A DNA stretch of 64,000 nucleotides from Lactobacillus selangorensis (GTDB taxonomy: Bacteria; Bacillota; Bacilli; Lactobacillales; Lactobacillaceae). Of this stretch, positions 34,190 to 42,503 are shown in pieces (position 1 is the stretch's first letter; the number at the start of each line of letters is the position of its first letter). Where the stretch lies: NCBI RefSeq assembly GCF_001437205.1, contig NZ_JQAZ01000001.1:62001-126000 (forward strand), in the 5' to 3' direction. Below the pieces are notes generated by a model, which worked only from the letters and a program-made list of their open reading frames with translations, made no database searches and had not been told where the DNA came from. Made by a program: the position numbers and the translations under genes.

Positions 34190-36613
34190 TTAACGTTCGA
34201 AAGGAACTTCTAACTGGCAGGCATTCAAATCGAGCGAATAAACCGCCTTTTGTTTCGAACGGACAGTCATGCCCATATCGGTGGCATAGACACAGAGGCC
34301 GAGACGGCGGCCAGCTGGCAGATGATAATGCGTCGGCTGCAGGTCGAAGTGGACGGTCACAAATTCATTCGGCTTCAATTCTTCGTTTTCCCAAGGATGG
34401 CGGCGGTTCTGGAGGTTGATGTGTCCCCGAGTGATGACATGCGCATCACTGGGCTGTGTCTCGAGCCGAAAATCCTTGACGTCGTCGGTCTTCCAATCGT
34501 AACCAAGGTATTGGCCCTTGGCTGCAAGGACAGTCGGGTCGGCGAGCGGCCGGTTGGCGGTGCCGTAATCGAGCACCATGACGGACAATAAACCTTTGTC
34601 CTGGTTGACGGCAGCTTGGAGGGTCACGGCAATTTCACCATCAATATAGACGTCGTGGTCATAGGGTTTGGTCTGGAACAGCAGCCGGTTGTCCGAATAC
34701 GGACTTTCCGCCTGAATCAGCTGGTGCTGCCACTTGTGTTCATCGTGATCGCCGGCTAAGAAGCGTTCCGTCCCGTCGTCTGTGAAAGTCAGCATTTTTT
34801 CATCGTCGGGTTCGTCACGAGTCAGGCCATGGTCTTTGGTGACGTAGAACAACGTCTTCGGAGCCTTGGGGTCGTTCCAGTCCCGATAGTGATGCCATTC
34901 GGTCGGGTCGACGTTGTCTTCGATGGTGGCCGTCGGAATCCGGTCCATGGCGCCGTTTTCGACCCCCAGCAATTCGTTGGCGAGCCACAAATTCATCATG
35001 TCGGTGAAATCGATTGACTGGAAATTATTCATATAAATATGTTTGCCCTGATGAAGGAAAATCTTATGGGGCACCTTCGTTGTCCGCAAGGCATTCCAGA
35101 ATTTGCCGACGTTGCGGGGCTTGACGTTCCAGTCGTTGAGTCCATGGACGCTGATGATATCGCACTTGATACCGGCGACGTGCTTGCGATAGTTGCGGGC
35201 GTCCCAGAAGGTGTTGTAATTGCCGGTGGTGCGGTCCTGGCCGGTGCGGAGTTTCTGCATTTCGGCATCGAAAACGGGCTGCACTTGTTTCCAATCGGCA
35301 GCGTCTTTCTGGCGGGAGAAGCAGTCTTCAGCTAAAACGTCGCAGTCTTCGCCTTGGCAGTCAACGGGGGCGACCACCAGCCCATTGTCCCGATAATAAT
35401 CGTACCAGCTTGAAATGGCTGCTTCGGAAATGACGGTCTTGAGCCCTTCAACGCCCGTCGTCGCAGCTGCAATCGCCAAAGTGCCTAAGTAGGATTTGCC
35501 GGTCATGGCAACCAGACCAGTGCACCACCATGCTTTGATGGCAATGTGGTCGGTGCGGTTGGTATAAGCAACCCGATTGCCGGCCAGCCATTCGATGATG
35601 GCAATCGTCGAAGTTGTTTCTTCAGGACCGCCGCAAGTGCGGATGCCGTCCGAACCCCGTGTCCCGATTCCGCCGGCATAAACATTGGCGAAACCACGGG
35701 CCAGAAAATAATCATTCAGGCTATAAATGCCGTTGGTGCCGCCATACACGTCGCTCTGGTCGGATTCGCCCTCAGGAGTACGGGCCGCCGGTAAATCGGG
35801 CCGTTGTCCATTAAATTCGATGTCGTGGTAAGTTGTGTCGTTCGGTTCCTTGCGATTCAAGTCACGGTTGACGTCATGGAGCTGTTCGGTCATATCGTTG
35901 GTGCCCTTGAAATACGGATTGGCGGTGTAGAGCGCCGGCACCTTCAAGCCATGGTTCGTTTCAACCGGCCGGAAAATCGTTGTTTCCAGCAAATCACGCT
36001 GACCGTCTTCATCGGTATCAAGCGGCGCTTCGACGTAGACGACTTCCCGGATGAATTGATGGGGGTCGAAAACCGGCTGGCTCTTGCCGTTGAAGATAAC
36101 AAAATGCGGCTGCTGGTTCGCCGGCTGCCAGAACCCATTGAAGAAGCCTTGGGCCGTCAATAAATCGAGAAAGACCTGGCCGTTTTTGGCCCGGGTATTT
36201 AATAGGAAGTAAACAGCTTTCAGAAAAGTGTCGTGGTCGAAGGTCGTTTCGTTTAAATGGGGCAGCCCGATTTTGTCCATGAAGACACGAGGTTCCCGCA
36301 GTGAAAATTCAGTTTGGGCTTCGAAACCGAGCATCTGGAGGGCACTGTTTTCGAAGGCAACGGCGTCAAACGATGCAACGAGCTGGTCGAGATAAGCGGC
36401 CAAGCTCCGCCCATCGCTCACAGACAGCTTCATTTCAGCCTCACGCCGGGCACTGGCAGAATGGGCGGCCGGGAACAGGCGGCTGAAGACAGTCCGGGCC
36501 AGTTCTGGCAGCGGGGCGTTCACTTCGTCCTGGTCGAGCAGGTGGATGGCTTGTAATTCTGTTAATTGTTCCTGAAAATCAGGTTGTAACCGTGCAAATT
36601 GGTTCAGATGCAT
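34190..36613 (-). CDS. pepX: Xaa-Pro dipeptidyl-peptidase
   Basis: Cytoplasmic serine peptidase (family S15) that releases X-Pro dipeptides from casein-type peptides, a hallmark of lactic acid bacteria. The 807-residue product has an N-terminal helical dimerisation domain (about 1-170), the catalytic alpha/beta-hydrolase domain with nucleophile in TGKSYLGTLA (about S374), the Asp region SVHGLNDWNV, the His region HQGKHIYMN, and a C-terminal jelly-roll domain. Length and motifs agree with lactobacillar PepX. The ribosome site upstream of 36613 is weak. It is monocistronic. Confidence 0.95.
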   Translation of the reverse strand: MHLNQFARLQPDFQEQLTELQAIHLLDQDEVNAPLPELARTVFSRLFPAAHSASARREAEMKLSVSDGRSLAAYLDQLVASFDAVAFENSALQMLGFEAQTEFSLREPRVFMDKIGLPHLNETTFDHDTFLKAVYFLLNTRAKNGQVFLDLLTAQGFFNGFWQPANQQPHFVIFNGKSQPVFDPHQFIREVVYVEAPLDTDEDGQRDLLETTIFRPVETNHGLKVPALYTANPYFKGTNDMTEQLHDVNRDLNRKEPNDTTYHDIEFNGQRPDLPAARTPEGESDQSDVYGGTNGIYSLNDYFLARGFANVYAGGIGTRGSDGIRTCGGPEETTSTIAIIEWLAGNRVAYTNRTDHIAIKAWWCTGLVAMTGKSYLGTLAIAAATTGVEGLKTVISEAAISSWYDYYRDNGLVVAPVDCQGEDCDVLAEDCFSRQKDAADWKQVQPVFDAEMQKLRTGQDRTTGNYNTFWDARNYRKHVAGIKCDIISVHGLNDWNVKPRNVGKFWNALRTTKVPHKIFLHQGKHIYMNNFQSIDFTDMMNLWLANELLGVENGAMDRIPTATIEDNVDPTEWHHYRDWNDPKAPKTLFYVTKDHGLTRDEPDDEKMLTFTDDGTERFLAGDHDEHKWQHQLIQAESPYSDNRLLFQTKPYDHDVYIDGEIAVTLQAAVNQDKGLLSVMVLDYGTANRPLADPTVLAAKGQYLGYDWKTDDVKDFRLETQPSDAHVITRGHINLQNRRHPWENEELKPNEFVTVHFDLQPTHYHLPAGRRLGLCVYATDMGMTVRSKQKAVYSLDLNACQLEVPFER

Positions 36614-36723
36614 AAAAAAGCCCCATTTCGAGTTAGATTTAATCTTGCTTTCAGTGTAAGAACTTTGCCGGCGAAAAACAAGTCGAAAAACGGGCTAAAA
36701 ATCATGAAGGCGCGGCCATTTCA

Positions 36724-36732
36724 TGATATGCT
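36724..36732 (+). promoter_or_regulatory. Extended -10 promoter before the 84-residue gene
   Basis: TGATATGCT (36724-36732), no good -35; 32 bp before the start codon. Confidence 0.45.
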
Positions 36733-36763
36733 AAAGAGAATTATAGGATAAGGAGGGATCCGT

Positions 36764-37018
36764 ATGGCAGAACGAAAAAAACTAGAATCTGTTGTGGGCG
36801 ATTGGACCGTTTACGTTCAAATCACGCACAGTTTTCAGCAGCGTCATGGCAAGCTGGAAGAACAGGACGATTCGGGCGACAATGTCGGAAAGATCCAGGT
36901 CTTAAACGAGAAGGGCGAATCCGTTTTCGAGACGGACAATGCCAATATTCTCGTCGGCGACCTGAACGACTATCTGATTGCCAAACTAACGCCTGTTCGC
37001 AACGACCGGCTTCATTAG
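36764..37018 (+). CDS. Hypothetical protein, 84 residues
   Basis: Not recognised. Strong ribosome site AAGGAGGG 8 bases before ATG supports expression. The product (MAERKKLESVVGDWTVYVQI...) is soluble and acidic in the middle (EEQDDSGDNVG), with predicted beta-strand content and no membrane helix or Cys. It is followed 34 bp later by another unknown gene, probably in the same unit, ending at a terminator near 37500. Confidence 0.7.
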   Translation: MAERKKLESVVGDWTVYVQITHSFQQRHGKLEEQDDSGDNVGKIQVLNEKGESVFETDNANILVGDLNDYLIAKLTPVRNDRLH

Positions 37019-37052
37019 AGAGATTATCTGAATCTGATAGGAAGTGACAGGG

Positions 37053-37496
37053 GTGCTGGTGCTGGATAGCGACGATTCCTATACACAGAAATTGAACGTG
37101 ATCGAACATTTGCTCCGCTTTTTGAATGATGAAATCAGTGCTGAAGATTATTGCAGCCGTTATCGTTCTGAAAATCAGCTCGGACGGCAGCGGACGCGTA
37201 ATATCAGCATTGCCTATTTGTTTTATTGCATGCAGCATGGGCTCGATTTTTATCTGACCGACAGTCTGCGAGTGCTGCAGACACATATTGCTGTCCTTGA
37301 AGATAAGCCGGTCGAAAAAGTGCGTGTCATTTTGAAAGAAGATGCACCGGCCGTGCGGTTTAACTATTTTGTGCAGGAAAACCGGCATGACCGAATCAAA
37401 TATCGCAATAGTATTGTGATTTCAGATTGGGAACACGCCGAAACATTGGTCAGTCAAGTTGTGCTGGCCGATGATACCGGCAAAGAAAAAGCCTGA
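37053..37496 (+). CDS. Hypothetical protein, 147 residues
   Basis: Not recognised. A soluble protein starting MLVLDSDDSYTQKLNVIEHL with helical N-terminal half (about 1-85) and a strand-rich end. GTG 37053 is preferred: AGGAA (37039-37043) is 9 bases before it but touches the alternative GTG at 37044. A terminator begins within its last codons. Probably cotranscribed with the 84-residue gene upstream. No metal-binding or catalytic motif is evident. Confidence 0.65.
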   Translation: MLVLDSDDSYTQKLNVIEHLLRFLNDEISAEDYCSRYRSENQLGRQRTRNISIAYLFYCMQHGLDFYLTDSLRVLQTHIAVLEDKPVEKVRVILKEDAPAVRFNYFVQENRHDRIKYRNSIVISDWEHAETLVSQVVLADDTGKEKA

Positions 37497-37519
37497 GGCA
37501 GCGATGCTTCAGACTTTTT
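37485..37519. terminator. Terminator after the 147-residue gene
   Basis: AAAAAG-C-CTGAG / TTCAG-A-CTTTTT stem, overlapping the stop codon; also serves the minus-strand small gene. Confidence 0.7.
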
Positions 37520-37531
37520 GCAGCTACGATA

Positions 37532-37633
37532 TTATTGATGCCGGGCCGGTGCTTCGACCTTCTGCGTACTCAGCAGGAACGGCACAATCGCCCCCACTAA
37601 CACCACGAAACCGATTTGCAGCGCTTTTTTCAT
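37532..37633 (-). CDS. 33-residue membrane peptide
   Basis: A small frame read as MKKALQIGFVVLVGAIVPFL then LSTQKVEAPARHQ. It has two Lys, one hydrophobic helix (about 4-22) and a polar tail. The ribosome site AAAGGAAG is 7 bases before ATG on the minus strand and a terminator follows. The coherent membrane pattern and good ribosome site argue that it is real. It could be a small membrane regulator or a toxin-like peptide; no partner antitoxin is evident. Confidence 0.6.
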   Translation of the reverse strand: MKKALQIGFVVLVGAIVPFLLSTQKVEAPARHQ

Positions 37634-37698
37634 CGTCAGACTTCCTTTGCTGGTAAAACCACTTTACGTTCAGTGTACCAGAAATTGCCGGCCGCAGC

Positions 37699-37752
37699 GG
37701 CTGTCAATTTTTCCAAGAAAGATTGACAGCCCCCAAACGCCCCGTTTATAAT
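37699..37752 (+). promoter_or_regulatory. tRNA-Arg promoter with overlapping inverted repeat
   Basis: TTGACA (37723-37728), 18-bp spacer, TATAAT (37747-37752), both consensus. The -35 lies inside the right arm of a perfect 10-bp inverted repeat GGCTGTCAAT (37699-37708) / ATTGACAGCC (37722-37731). Confidence 0.8.
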
Positions 37753-37770
37753 AACTAAGGAACATTTTTT

Positions 37771-37844
37771 GTCACAATAGCCCAGCTGGATAGAGCAACG
37801 GTCTTCTAAACCGTAGGTCGTGGGTTCGAACCCCACTTGTGACA
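37771..37844 (+). tRNA. tRNA-Arg (anticodon UCU)
   Basis: 74-nt cloverleaf: acceptor GTCACAA / TTGTGAC, D-arm GCCC-AGCTGGATA-GAGC, anticodon arm CGGTC-TTCTAAA-CCG with anticodon TCT, T-arm GTGGG-TTCGAAC-CCCAC, discriminator A. CCA is not encoded. It has a near-consensus promoter and a terminator about 25 bp downstream. Confidence 0.95.
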
Positions 37845-37866
37845 TATTGATAAACTTCTCTAAATG

Positions 37867-37906
37867 GCCTTTGAGCACTGATATGACGGTGCTTAGGGGC
37901 TTTTTT
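37867..37906 (+). terminator. Terminator after tRNA-Arg
   Basis: GCCTTTGAGCAC / GTGCTTAGGGGC stem (G-U pairs) then TTTTTT. Confidence 0.75.
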
Positions 37907-38033
37907 ATTTGCTTGGTAAAATAATTAATTGTCTTTTAGGCTGCGTTTCTGGTCCGCAGAATGCCTTGTATAGAGGGAGGGAGTTGAACAGCCCGCCGCA
38001 AGTCAAGCAAATTGAACATTGGAGGTTCGCACG

Positions 38034-38897
38034 ATGACAAATCGCGTCATTACAAATGAAAATCGCGCCTTTCAGGGGGTATGGATTCCAGCCGAATATT
38101 GGCTGAATAATCAGCTCAGTATCATGGAAATCTTATTCATGACTGAAATCGATAGCTTGGATAATTCCCCGCGCGGCTGTTATGCCAGTAATAAACATTT
38201 TGCCCATTTTTTTGGAATCGACCGTTCAAGAGCGTCACAAATTATTTCAGGTTTGAACAAAAAAGGATTGATTAAGGTGACTGAGATAAAGGCCAAAGGA
38301 AATCCTAAGCAAACGGTCGAACGGCAAATTAGGGTGGTGCATAAATTAAATAGGGGGATTGAGCATCCTAAAGCGGGTATTGAGAATATTCCGAACAGAG
38401 TAATCCAAGAAAGTAATCCAGAAACCATCGCAGCTGCCCCCAAGGAACGCATTCCCTATCAAGAAATTATCGGTTATCTCAATGAAAAAACTGGCAAGCA
38501 GTATTCGAGCAAGGCCGCTGCCAATCAAAGGCTGATTCGCGCCCGTTGGCATGAAGCGCACTCGCTGGATGATTTCAAACAAGTAATCAGCTTCAAAGCG
38601 GCGCAATGGTGCAATGATGACAAAATGAGTGTCTACCTGCGGCCAGCGACGTTGTTTGGCAATAAATTCGATGAATATTTAAACCAAATGCCGTCACCGC
38701 AGGAATTTTCTGAACCGCCGCACCAGGAGTCTGGGTATTCAGCGCAGTTTGTGCGGATTGTCAAAAATCTGTATTTAAATAGGGACAAGGATGTCGTAGC
38801 AACGGCAGCTGAATTATCAGACGGTTCGTCTGCCAATGAAATCACGCCGGCGATTGTGCTTGAGGTGCTGAAACAGGGAGGTGTTGAACTTGCGTGA
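38034..38897 (+). CDS. Phage-like replisome organiser (winged helix plus conserved phage C-terminal domain)
   Basis: A 287-residue protein with an N-terminal winged helix (about 20-90; CYASNKHFAHFFGIDRSRASQIISGLNKKGLIKV) and a C-terminal domain (about 135-215; IIGYLNEKTGKQYSSKAAAN ... LIRARW ... YLRPATLFG) matching the Phg_2220_C type found in phage replication initiators. ATG 38034 is chosen as GGAGG (38021-38025) precedes it by 8 bases. It is directly followed, overlapping, by a DnaB-type helicase, the typical phage order of origin-binding protein then helicase. It stands just downstream of tRNA-Arg, with no integrase or structural genes nearby. Confidence 0.82.
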   Translation: MTNRVITNENRAFQGVWIPAEYWLNNQLSIMEILFMTEIDSLDNSPRGCYASNKHFAHFFGIDRSRASQIISGLNKKGLIKVTEIKAKGNPKQTVERQIRVVHKLNRGIEHPKAGIENIPNRVIQESNPETIAAAPKERIPYQEIIGYLNEKTGKQYSSKAAANQRLIRARWHEAHSLDDFKQVISFKAAQWCNDDKMSVYLRPATLFGNKFDEYLNQMPSPQEFSEPPHQESGYSAQFVRIVKNLYLNRDKDVVATAAELSDGSSANEITPAIVLEVLKQGGVELA

Positions 38898-40164
38898 AGC
38901 TGAATTGCATGTGCTTTATTGTTTGATTCGGAAGCCCAAACTGATGCGCATCGCGAATGTTGATTCAAAATGGTTTGCCGGCGCCGGGTTGCAGCATCTA
39001 ATTGAATTATTACACCGCCTGGACGGTGCGTTTGCAGGCGAATTGGATTTAATCAGCCAGTTTAACGGTGCTTATCCAAACGAGATGACTCGGCAGGACT
39101 GGCTTGAAATCGACAATAGCGCCGTTACAACCGCCGATTATTCCGGCTGGCTGAAAATGGTCCGGGATGATTACATGAATCAGCAGCTGCGCCAAGCTGC
39201 TTTTCATTATCAGCAGACACCGACACGTCAGAATCGTGCGGCGCTTGAATCTGCTTTGGATAACACCAAACAGGATGACGGTATTCGCAGTGATGTGAGC
39301 CTAAGTGATTTGGCCGATGTGATGGATTACAAACTTGACCACAAGGTTGATGACGGCCTTCAAACTTACACAGGTTTGAACGATTTAATGGGCGGCGGCC
39401 TGCGCGGCGGCATCCTGTTTACGATTGGGGCCCGTCCGGCGGTGGGAAAATCGGCTTTTGCGCTGAATCTGATTCATCAGCTTGAAAGCAAGAACAAGGC
39501 GGTGCTTGTCGACCTCTTCAGCCTGGAAATGACCAATAACGAAAATTATCAGCGCCTGCTTGCAATGGAAACGACGCTGGATAACAGCAAATTTAATAAT
39601 CCCAGCGTGCAGCTCGCGCCGAATGAAAAGCTGACGGTGAAGTCGGCGATGGAACGGCTGAAAGCACAGCAGCTGTATCTGCACGACAACATCTTCTTTC
39701 TGGATGAAATCATCGCCAAAATCAGTGCCCATGCGCAGGCTGCCGCAAAGGGCAAATATCTGGCCGTGATCGATTATCTGCAGCTGATTAAAACGAAACA
39801 GCCGAACGAAAACCGGACCCTGGAAATCAGCAGTATCACACGCGAATTAAAGCTGCTGACAAATGAGCTGGATATTCCGATTATTTTACTGAGCCAGCTC
39901 AATCGGCAGGTGGAAATGCGTCCGAACAAAGTGCCGAATTCAGCCGATTTGCGCGATAGCGGTTCGATTGAGCAGGATTCAAATATTGTTGCGTTTCTGT
40001 ATAACGGTTATCTGGAGTGCGGACAGCCCAAAAGTTATCGGCCCAAACCAAATGAGCCCCGCAAAGTGATTTTGGATATTCAGAAAAACCGTGCCGGTGC
40101 ATTAGGACGAGTAAGCTTCAGCTTTGCGGCCAACCAGCTGAAGTTCAAGGAGGTCTTTCTATGA
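38890..40164 (+). CDS. DnaB-like replicative helicase (phage type)
   Basis: A 424-residue helicase with a short helical N-terminal domain (about 1-110) and a RecA-like DnaB C-terminal domain. Walker A is GARPAVGKSAFAL, Walker B is LAVIDYLQLIK, followed by sensor-type LLSQLNR and the terminal DIQKNRAGALG. The TTG at 38890 is taken as start since GGAGG (38877-38881) lies 8 bases upstream. It overlaps the preceding gene by 8 bp. The host dnaB would be longer and is expected elsewhere, so this is an accessory copy from a phage or integrative element (inference). Confidence 0.85.
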   Translation: MREAELHVLYCLIRKPKLMRIANVDSKWFAGAGLQHLIELLHRLDGAFAGELDLISQFNGAYPNEMTRQDWLEIDNSAVTTADYSGWLKMVRDDYMNQQLRQAAFHYQQTPTRQNRAALESALDNTKQDDGIRSDVSLSDLADVMDYKLDHKVDDGLQTYTGLNDLMGGGLRGGILFTIGARPAVGKSAFALNLIHQLESKNKAVLVDLFSLEMTNNENYQRLLAMETTLDNSKFNNPSVQLAPNEKLTVKSAMERLKAQQLYLHDNIFFLDEIIAKISAHAQAAAKGKYLAVIDYLQLIKTKQPNENRTLEISSITRELKLLTNELDIPIILLSQLNRQVEMRPNKVPNSADLRDSGSIEQDSNIVAFLYNGYLECGQPKSYRPKPNEPRKVILDIQKNRAGALGRVSFSFAANQLKFKEVFL

Positions 40165-40586
40165 ATTTCAAGCAGCTGATGACACTCTTTAAAGCGCATG
40201 GATATTCAGGTTCGCTGCTGATTATGATGTCGCTCGAAGCGATTGTGATCGACAAGCAAAAAATTAACGACTGGGAAACACGGATTCAAAATTATCAGCC
40301 GCATGCGTCTGAAATGGCGCTGGAATCCCTTCAGGCTGAACTGGCCAAGTGGATGGACAGTTTATATGTCGATGAGCTGGATGTGCTCAGGCAAGGCAAC
40401 CTGGAGAAGTTCGGGTCGCCGGCTGTAAAACGTTCCATCACGCTGCGTGGTGAAAAATACAATCTGGCGGACGTTGATTATCTGCAGCAGCTGACCGCTA
40501 AGTGGCGGCCGCTGTTTGCTGAATTCGGCATTCCGGTTTTAGACGAATTGCCACCAGTAGCTGACCAGGGTGCAAAAAAAGCCTGA
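40161..40586 (+). CDS. Hypothetical protein downstream of the phage-like helicase
   Basis: Not recognised. A 141-residue soluble helical protein starting MNFKQLMTLFKAHGYSGSLL, overlapping the helicase stop by 4 bp (ATGA) and preceded by AAGGAGGTC, so translationally coupled to it. The C-terminal half includes KWRPLFAEFGIPVLDELPP. In phage modules this position often holds small replication or recombination accessory proteins, but no motif confirms this. The stop codon lies within the following terminator hairpin. Confidence 0.72.
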   Translation: MNFKQLMTLFKAHGYSGSLLIMMSLEAIVIDKQKINDWETRIQNYQPHASEMALESLQAELAKWMDSLYVDELDVLRQGNLEKFGSPAVKRSITLRGEKYNLADVDYLQQLTAKWRPLFAEFGIPVLDELPPVADQGAKKA

Positions 40587-40616
40587 TTCCAATCAGCAAT
40601 TGCAATCAGGCTTTTT
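40574..40616. terminator. Bidirectional terminator closing the replication module
   Basis: AAAAAGCCTGATT / AATCAGGCTTTTT stem between converging genes. Confidence 0.85.
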
Positions 40617-40632
40617 CAAATTTTTGATCAGC

Positions 40633-41220
40633 TTACAAATCGTCGCTGACGTTATACGCAACCTTGCCGCTCTTAATCTGCAGGATGACGTGCCGGTGCG
40701 ATTGGGGATTCAGGACCTGAATATTGGAAACGCCGTTGTTGAGCCCTGCAATCTGGCTGGATTCTTTTTGGAGCGCCTGAACGAGGGTATTCCATTTTTT
40801 GAGCTTGCCGTGCTGAAAATTCTGCAGGACAGGGGCAGAAGCTGGAATGGTGACGATGACGGAATTGGCCTTCTGGTTCCATTTGGCCGTGGCCCCCTTG
40901 TAATCATCGTGACCGTCCAAAACGGCCGTTTGCACCATATGGGCCGCTGAATCATGATTGATACTTATTTTCTGGAGGACCCACATCCCGAAGAGCGCAA
41001 AAATAGCAATCGTGACCAGAATCCAGGGGTTGCGATACCATTTTTCGCCGTGCGGCCGGGCTTTTGGTTTGACCTTCGTCCAGCTGGCCGCAATTTTAGG
41101 CTTGGCATTCGGCTGTGCAGCGGCAGCGCCGGTTAAAATCGCCCCGCAGTAAGGACAAACGGTGGTTTTTTTCGGAATTTTCGCGCCGCAATTGGGACAG
41201 ACCTGTTGATATTTTGACAC
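40633..41220 (-). CDS. Zinc-ribbon membrane protein with extracellular domain
   Basis: A 195-residue protein. An N-terminal zinc ribbon (CPNCGAKIPKKTTVCPYCG) is followed by a basic linker, one membrane helix (about 68-88) and an outer domain of about 105 residues with no Cys. The layout matches the many Firmicutes zinc-ribbon single-pass proteins of unknown role, thought to link envelope and cytoplasm. GTG 41220 is preferred, since GGGAGG overlaps the alternative ATG at 41235. It is convergent with the replication module and divergent from the guanine deaminase gene. Confidence 0.78.
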   Translation of the reverse strand: MSKYQQVCPNCGAKIPKKTTVCPYCGAILTGAAAAQPNAKPKIAASWTKVKPKARPHGEKWYRNPWILVTIAIFALFGMWVLQKISINHDSAAHMVQTAVLDGHDDYKGATAKWNQKANSVIVTIPASAPVLQNFQHGKLKKWNTLVQALQKESSQIAGLNNGVSNIQVLNPQSHRHVILQIKSGKVAYNVSDDL

Positions 41221-41345
41221 GTGATTGCCTCCCATTAAAAAGTTACTAGGCTCAGTTTAACAAAGTTTGCGCGTCCCGCACACTTTATTTCGGCGGATAC
41301 GCTACAATGAAGAAGAAAACCGATTCAAAGGAGGAATGATTTTTA

Positions 41346-41822
41346 ATGAGTTACGAACCAAAATTCATGCAGTTAGCTGAAAGCGAAGCCGAAAGTAATA
41401 TTCTGACCCACCAGGGCAGCCCATTCGGCTGTGTCATCACTAAAAACGGTCAATTAGTCGCTGAAGGACATAATCGGGTGCTAATCACCAACGACCCGAC
41501 GGCGCATGGGGAAATAACCACGATTCGCGTCGCCTGTGCCGAACTGAAGACGCATGACCTCAGCGGCTGCGAGCTGTATACAACGGGCTATCCGTGTGCG
41601 ATGTGCCTTGGGGCAATCATCTGGGCGAATATCAAGACGGTTTATTACGGCAATACGCCGCAGGATGCCGCTAAAATTGGTTTTCGGGACCAATTTATCT
41701 ACGATTTCATTCAGGGCGGCATGCAAAATAAAGACGTGCTCGCACTGACGCAGAAAGACCATGACCTGACGATTCGTTCGTTCAATGATTTTGCGGCTGA
41801 TCAGAACAAAACCCTTTATTGA
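41346..41822 (+). CDS. guaD: Guanine deaminase (cytidine deaminase-like fold)
   Basis: Converts guanine to xanthine and ammonia in purine salvage. The 158-residue product has the zinc site HGE (in PTAHGEITTIR) and PCAMC (GYPCAMCLGAIIWANI), and the C-terminal segment RDQFIYDFIQGG resembling B. subtilis GuaD, in which the tail closes the active site of the partner subunit. Another nucleoside deaminase is the main alternative; TadA is less likely, as it lacks this tail. The ribosome site AAAGGAGG is strong. TACAAT at 41303 may be the -10. Confidence 0.82.
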   Translation: MSYEPKFMQLAESEAESNILTHQGSPFGCVITKNGQLVAEGHNRVLITNDPTAHGEITTIRVACAELKTHDLSGCELYTTGYPCAMCLGAIIWANIKTVYYGNTPQDAAKIGFRDQFIYDFIQGGMQNKDVLALTQKDHDLTIRSFNDFAADQNKTLY

Positions 41823-41825
41823 AAG

Positions 41826-41857
41826 ACCGGAACAAGCCCTGCTGTTCGGGCCTTTTT
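41826..41857 (+). terminator. Weak terminator after guaD
   Basis: Imperfect CCGGAACA / TGTTCGGG stem then CCTTTTT. Confidence 0.5.
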
Positions 41858-41948
41858 CGGTGCCGGCAAATTTTTAGTAAAGATTTATTTAAGAAGCCTT
41901 TTTTTCAGAAAAAGGCTGGTAGAATAAAGAATCGAGGAGGGGATGAAA

Positions 41949-42503
41949 ATGACTGCAATCGGCAGAGAACGCTGGGTGCCTTTGTTTGTGATTGGTGTTG
42001 GTGTGGGGCTATTTTGCTTATTGGTGCCATTGACCCCTTATACGCACCAGCAGCGGCGGACATTGATTCTCAGTGCCGGATACTTTTTATGTATGAGCGC
42101 TTGTGTGTTTACACCGATTGCCTTCACTGGCATCCATATTTATCACATTGCGCCGGGACCAGGCCGGATTAACTTGATGCTGTTCAACGATACGTCGTTC
42201 AAAGATTTGTGGCAGAATATTCTGCTGACGGTGCCGGCGGGGCTGCTGATGCCGCTCTTAATGCCGCGTCTGCATCATTGGGTTTATTGGGCGATTGCGC
42301 CGCTGGTCGGCCTCTTCAATGAATGCGGGCAGCTGGTCCTGAATCATTATTTTGCAATGAATCGGACGTTTGATGTGAATGATATTGTGACCAACACGCT
42401 GGGGGTTTTATTGGGCTATGCAGTTTTAAAAGGACTGCTGCAGTTTCATGGGATTCATCAGTGGCTGGCAGTCCATTCATTAACGAGGCGAGAGAAATGT
42501 TAA
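41949..42503 (+). CDS. VanZ-family membrane protein
   Basis: A 184-residue protein with about five hydrophobic segments and the VanZ pattern: NILLTVPAGLLMPLL in the middle, then FNECGQLVLNHYFAMNRTFDVNDIVTNTLG with the conserved Glu, Gln, Arg and DVNDI residues. VanZ-like proteins are linked to low-level teicoplanin resistance or surface protein anchoring; the reaction is unknown. ATG 41949 is taken rather than 41943 because GAGGAGGGG touches the latter. It overlaps the following amidase-like gene, which suggests a shared envelope role. Confidence 0.85.
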   Translation: MTAIGRERWVPLFVIGVGVGLFCLLVPLTPYTHQQRRTLILSAGYFLCMSACVFTPIAFTGIHIYHIAPGPGRINLMLFNDTSFKDLWQNILLTVPAGLLMPLLMPRLHHWVYWAIAPLVGLFNECGQLVLNHYFAMNRTFDVNDIVTNTLGVLLGYAVLKGLLQFHGIHQWLAVHSLTRREKC

